From Bdellovibrionales bacterium (lineage in GTDB: Bacteria > Bdellovibrionota > FAC87 > UBA2466): a stretch of DNA of 36,294 nucleotides. How positions within the stretch are numbered: position 1 is the first letter of the stretch; every line of letters starts with the position of its first letter. The position numbers were made by a program, and so were the translations under genes. The stretch covers positions 1 to 36,294 of the forward strand of contig SXPJ01000084.1 in assembly GCA_005776395.1 (NCBI GenBank), in the 5' to 3' direction. Of this stretch, positions 33,986 through 36,294 are shown piece by piece. Under the pieces are notes generated by a model. The model was given only the letters and a program-made list of their open reading frames with translations. It did not search any database and was not told the origin of the DNA.

Positions 33986-35506
33986 ATGATAACAAAAACT
34001 TTTAGTGCAACCCTGGATGGAATTCAGGGGGCTCTTGTTCAAATTGAGGCCATTTCTCTAAATTCTCTTCCCCAGATATTGGTCACAGGTCTTCCTGGTG
34101 AAGTTGTTAAAGAGAGTCGTGAACGAGTTCGTGCTTGTTTAGTTAATTTGGGGTTTGATTTGCCAAGCGGAAAAATTATAGTTCATCTTTCTCCTGCAAA
34201 TATTAAGAAACAGGGAAGTCATTACGATTTAGCGATTGCCTTAGCAGTATTGTCGGCTGAGTCAAAGCTTATTGAAACCAGATTAGAAGAGATGGGTTTT
34301 GTGGGTGAGCTTTCTTTGGAGGGAAGACTCTGTCCAGTAAAAGGAGCCCTTCCCCTAATTGAAGTTTTAACTAGAAAACCTGCTATAAAAAAAATTATCA
34401 TTCCCAAGGAAAATGAAAAGGAGGGGGCTTTATTACAAAGCTCTAAGATTTATTTAGCTGAAGATCTTGGTGAAATTATAGATTTCTTAAAAGGCAGAAA
34501 AGATCTTCCCCAGTGTTCGAATTCGAAATTTGTTACATCAGACTCTTCTCGAAATATTTTCGATCAGGTTAAGGGGCAGCCCTTAGCAAAACGGGCCTTA
34601 CAAATTGCAATGGCTGGAAGACATCATCTTCTTTTGGTGGGGCCGCCTGGAGTGGGAAAAAGTATGTTATCGGCATCGGCTCTGGGTTTAATGCCCCTAC
34701 TAACCCAAGATGAATTTATTGAGGTCCTTAAGATTTATAGCGCCTCAACGGTTGAGATTGATGACCTATTTTCTAATCGAGAACGGCCTTATCGAGCACC
34801 CCATCCCAGTGTCTCTGCGAGTGCTCTTTTGGGGGGAGGGGCTGGAACGGTGATTCCAGGGGAGGTGAGTTTAGCCCATCATGGGATCTTATTTATGGAT
34901 GAGTTTCCAGAATATCGTAGAGATGCTCTAGAGGGGCTTCGAGAGCCTTTACAGTCAGGATCTTTGCACCTGAATCGGGTGGGGAGGACACTTTCGTTAC
35001 CAGCTCAGTTTACTTTGATTGCTGCTATGAATCCTTGCCCTTGTGGAATGTATTCACAAGCTGACAATCGATGTCGTTGCACTAGTGAGAAAAAGGCTCA
35101 ATACAGAAAAAAATTATCAACCCCTATTTTGGATAGGATGGCTCTTATGGTGCAGATGAATCCTGCAGATCTTTCACAGGACTTCTCTGCGGAACAGATT
35201 TGTTTTTCTGAAGTTAAGGATTCAATTGCAAGGACTTATGAAATCCAAACCCAACGGATTAAAAATGCGGGTTCCGATGGGGATAGGGAAATAAATCTTC
35301 AATCATCCGATTTTAATTTGAGTTCTGAGATTGAAGATTGTCTTAAACAATACCAAAAACAGACTCGTATTAGTTTCAGAAGAACTAATCAGATCATTAG
35401 GGTTTCTAGAACTATTGCAGATTTAGAAGGAAGAAAAATGATTGAGTTGTCTCATTTTAGAGAAGCTTGGAGTCTCCGGTGTTTCGATTTCTATCAAATA
35501 TCTTAG
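33986..35506 (+). CDS. comM: ComM/YifB family Mg-chelatase-like AAA+ ATPase
   Basis: 506 aa, full length. ComM is a hexameric helicase that helps branch migration during natural transformation; the wider YifB family is present in many non-transformable bacteria. An N-terminal ChlI-like fold (LVTGLPGEVVKESRERVRACL, LPSGKIIVHLSPANIKKQGS) precedes the AAA+ domain: Walker A GPPGVGKS near 219-226, Walker B LFMDEFPEY near 301, and a zinc-binding-like MNPCPCG...CRCT. The C-terminal Mg-chelatase helical bundle (ISFRRTNQIIRVSRTIADLE) is intact. The gene overlaps comF by 28 bp. The 81-bp gap upstream (33905-33985) holds no clear promoter or gene. Confidence 0.94.
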   Translation: MITKTFSATLDGIQGALVQIEAISLNSLPQILVTGLPGEVVKESRERVRACLVNLGFDLPSGKIIVHLSPANIKKQGSHYDLAIALAVLSAESKLIETRLEEMGFVGELSLEGRLCPVKGALPLIEVLTRKPAIKKIIIPKENEKEGALLQSSKIYLAEDLGEIIDFLKGRKDLPQCSNSKFVTSDSSRNIFDQVKGQPLAKRALQIAMAGRHHLLLVGPPGVGKSMLSASALGLMPLLTQDEFIEVLKIYSASTVEIDDLFSNRERPYRAPHPSVSASALLGGGAGTVIPGEVSLAHHGILFMDEFPEYRRDALEGLREPLQSGSLHLNRVGRTLSLPAQFTLIAAMNPCPCGMYSQADNRCRCTSEKKAQYRKKLSTPILDRMALMVQMNPADLSQDFSAEQICFSEVKDSIARTYEIQTQRIKNAGSDGDREINLQSSDFNLSSEIEDCLKQYQKQTRISFRRTNQIIRVSRTIADLEGRKMIELSHFREAWSLRCFDFYQIS

Positions 35507-36189
35507 ATCTATTTTTAAGTATTTGGTTTAGTCCTGTCTGCCCGATCTGTTTCAATTCGGCCTCTTCAACTGGATTGTGCCAGAATTGTAATCCATTGGT
35601 TCCTATTATTGGCAGAGTGTGCGAGCGTTGTGGAATCCCTTTAACAGTAAAGTTGGATGTTTGTGGTGAATGCGATTTATTAAAGGGAAACCAAGTTGAT
35701 AAAATAAGATCTCTGTTGTGGTTCACTGATGAAGCCAAAATAATTATTCATTTAGTTAAATTTAAAAACCGATATGAGTGGCTAGAAATTTTTGAAGATT
35801 ACTTAAGAGGGATCACTTTTCCATTTATTGAGGAAGGGTTTACTTTAATTCCGGTGCCTATTCATCGCCGTAAGTTTCTTAGACGTGGATTTAATCAATC
35901 TGAAATATTGCTTGGAATTATTGGAGAGAAGTTACAACATCCAATAAGTTTTGATTTAAAAAAAATTAAAGAGACTAAACCTCAGAGTTTGTTGGGGGGC
36001 TTAGAACGTAAAGTGAATTTGTATGGTTCATTTGAATGGGATTCCAAAGAGCCTGTTCCATCCAAAGTAATAATTATCGACGATATTTTTACAACAGGAG
36101 AGACCTTAAAAGCTTGTGCTAGGGTTTTAAAAAGTAGGGGAGCTGAGGTGGTTTATGCTTGGACTTTATTTAGAACTCTAGATTTGTGA
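35479..36189 (+). CDS. comF: ComF-family phosphoribosyltransferase-like protein
   Basis: 236 aa from GTG 35479. Competence-associated cytoplasmic protein (ComFC/GntX family) acting in uptake and processing of transforming DNA. Two CxxC pairs form the N-terminal zinc module (CPICFN...CQNC, then CERCG...CGEC). The PRT domain has LIPVPIHRRKFLRRGFNQSE and the PRPP-binding loop VIIIDDIFTTGETLKA, both canonical. I choose GTG 35479 because GGAG at 35469-35472 sits 6 nt upstream; the frame is also open to a TTG at 35467, which has no good site. Translation would be coupled to comM. Confidence 0.92.
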   Translation: MFRFLSNILDLFLSIWFSPVCPICFNSASSTGLCQNCNPLVPIIGRVCERCGIPLTVKLDVCGECDLLKGNQVDKIRSLLWFTDEAKIIIHLVKFKNRYEWLEIFEDYLRGITFPFIEEGFTLIPVPIHRRKFLRRGFNQSEILLGIIGEKLQHPISFDLKKIKETKPQSLLGGLERKVNLYGSFEWDSKEPVPSKVIIIDDIFTTGETLKACARVLKSRGAEVVYAWTLFRTLDL

Positions 36190-36207
36190 ACTAATTAGTA
36201 AAGGGGC

Positions 36208-36294
36208 TTGATATCTACAGCAGTTCTCGGTGAGCTACAGGGCATGATAAAAAATGGAGTTATTCAAGACTTTGGATATGAAAGTGGGGCTATC
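36208..36294 (+). CDS. Possible start of a further gene, cut by the right edge
   Basis: A frame from TTG 36208 (or ATG 36244) stays open to the window edge and reads MIKNGVIQDFGYESGAI from the ATG. AGGGG lies next to the TTG (too close) and AGGG is just upstream of the ATG. With 17-29 codons visible there is too little to name a family, and it could be chance. Confidence 0.3.
   Translation, partial: MISTAVLGELQGMIKNGVIQDFGYESGAI

Overview
The window is an A+T-rich, gene-dense stretch of a Gram-negative chromosome. It holds about 32 confident protein genes, most of them separated by less than 100 bp. I see no rRNA, tRNA, IS element, prophage, toxin-antitoxin pair or CRISPR array. The gene set points to a deltaproteobacterial or Bdellovibrionota-like bacterium: a Ser/Thr kinase with a PEGA-like tail, a DUF4388/PATAN protein, a DUF1844 protein, MreB, a DapL-type lysine route, a PilZ protein and several lineage-specific membrane proteins. 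That placement is inference from the gene families only.

Layout. (1) 1-3397: 5' part of mreB on the minus strand, divergent from a transmembrane Ser/Thr kinase. (2) 3423-7918: a small membrane protein, then a tight plus-strand operon lptM-like / dapF / dapA / dapB / dapL, a complete aminotransferase-variant route from aspartate semialdehyde to meso-diaminopimelate for lysine and peptidoglycan. (3) 7994-11108: acs (minus), divergent from a receiver-histidine-kinase protein whose ATP-binding motifs look degraded. (4) 11119-19620: an envelope-glycan block with an MBOAT O-acyltransferase overlapping an SGNH esterase, a second divergent SGNH protein, a large polytopic protein with a C-terminal NPCBM-like domain, a polyprenyl-phosphate-type GT2 and a GT4. 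(5) 19683-22348: a small two-helix protein, a membrane-anchored protein with a 54-bp tandem repeat in its tail, a DUF1844 protein, and a secreted or outer-membrane-like protein. (6) 22388-27076: a beta-keto-acid cleavage enzyme (Kce/BKACE), a DTW-domain protein, typA/bipA and nagZ. (7) 27089-29676: a PilZ protein next to a membrane GT2, then a deoxynucleoside kinase. (8) 29812-31903: a leucine-dehydrogenase-type enzyme overlapping 3,5-diaminohexanoate dehydrogenase (kdd). (9) 31992-36294: a pseudo-receiver/DUF4388 protein, a PlsC-like acyltransferase, comM and comF (overlapping), and an open frame running off the edge.

How the parts fit. Region 2 makes diaminopimelate and lysine. Kce and Kdd in regions 6 and 8 belong to the 3-aminomutase route of lysine breakdown. 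With the leucine-type dehydrogenase, acs, the deoxynucleoside kinase and NagZ they suggest an organism that both makes and consumes amino acids, nucleosides and wall fragments, as a predator or scavenger would; this is inference. Region 4 is the strongest candidate for an undescribed system: a set of envelope glycan transfer and O-acylation genes whose product cannot be named from sequence. A second sharp observation is a Val-to-Asp change in the otherwise highly conserved P-loop of TypA/BipA.
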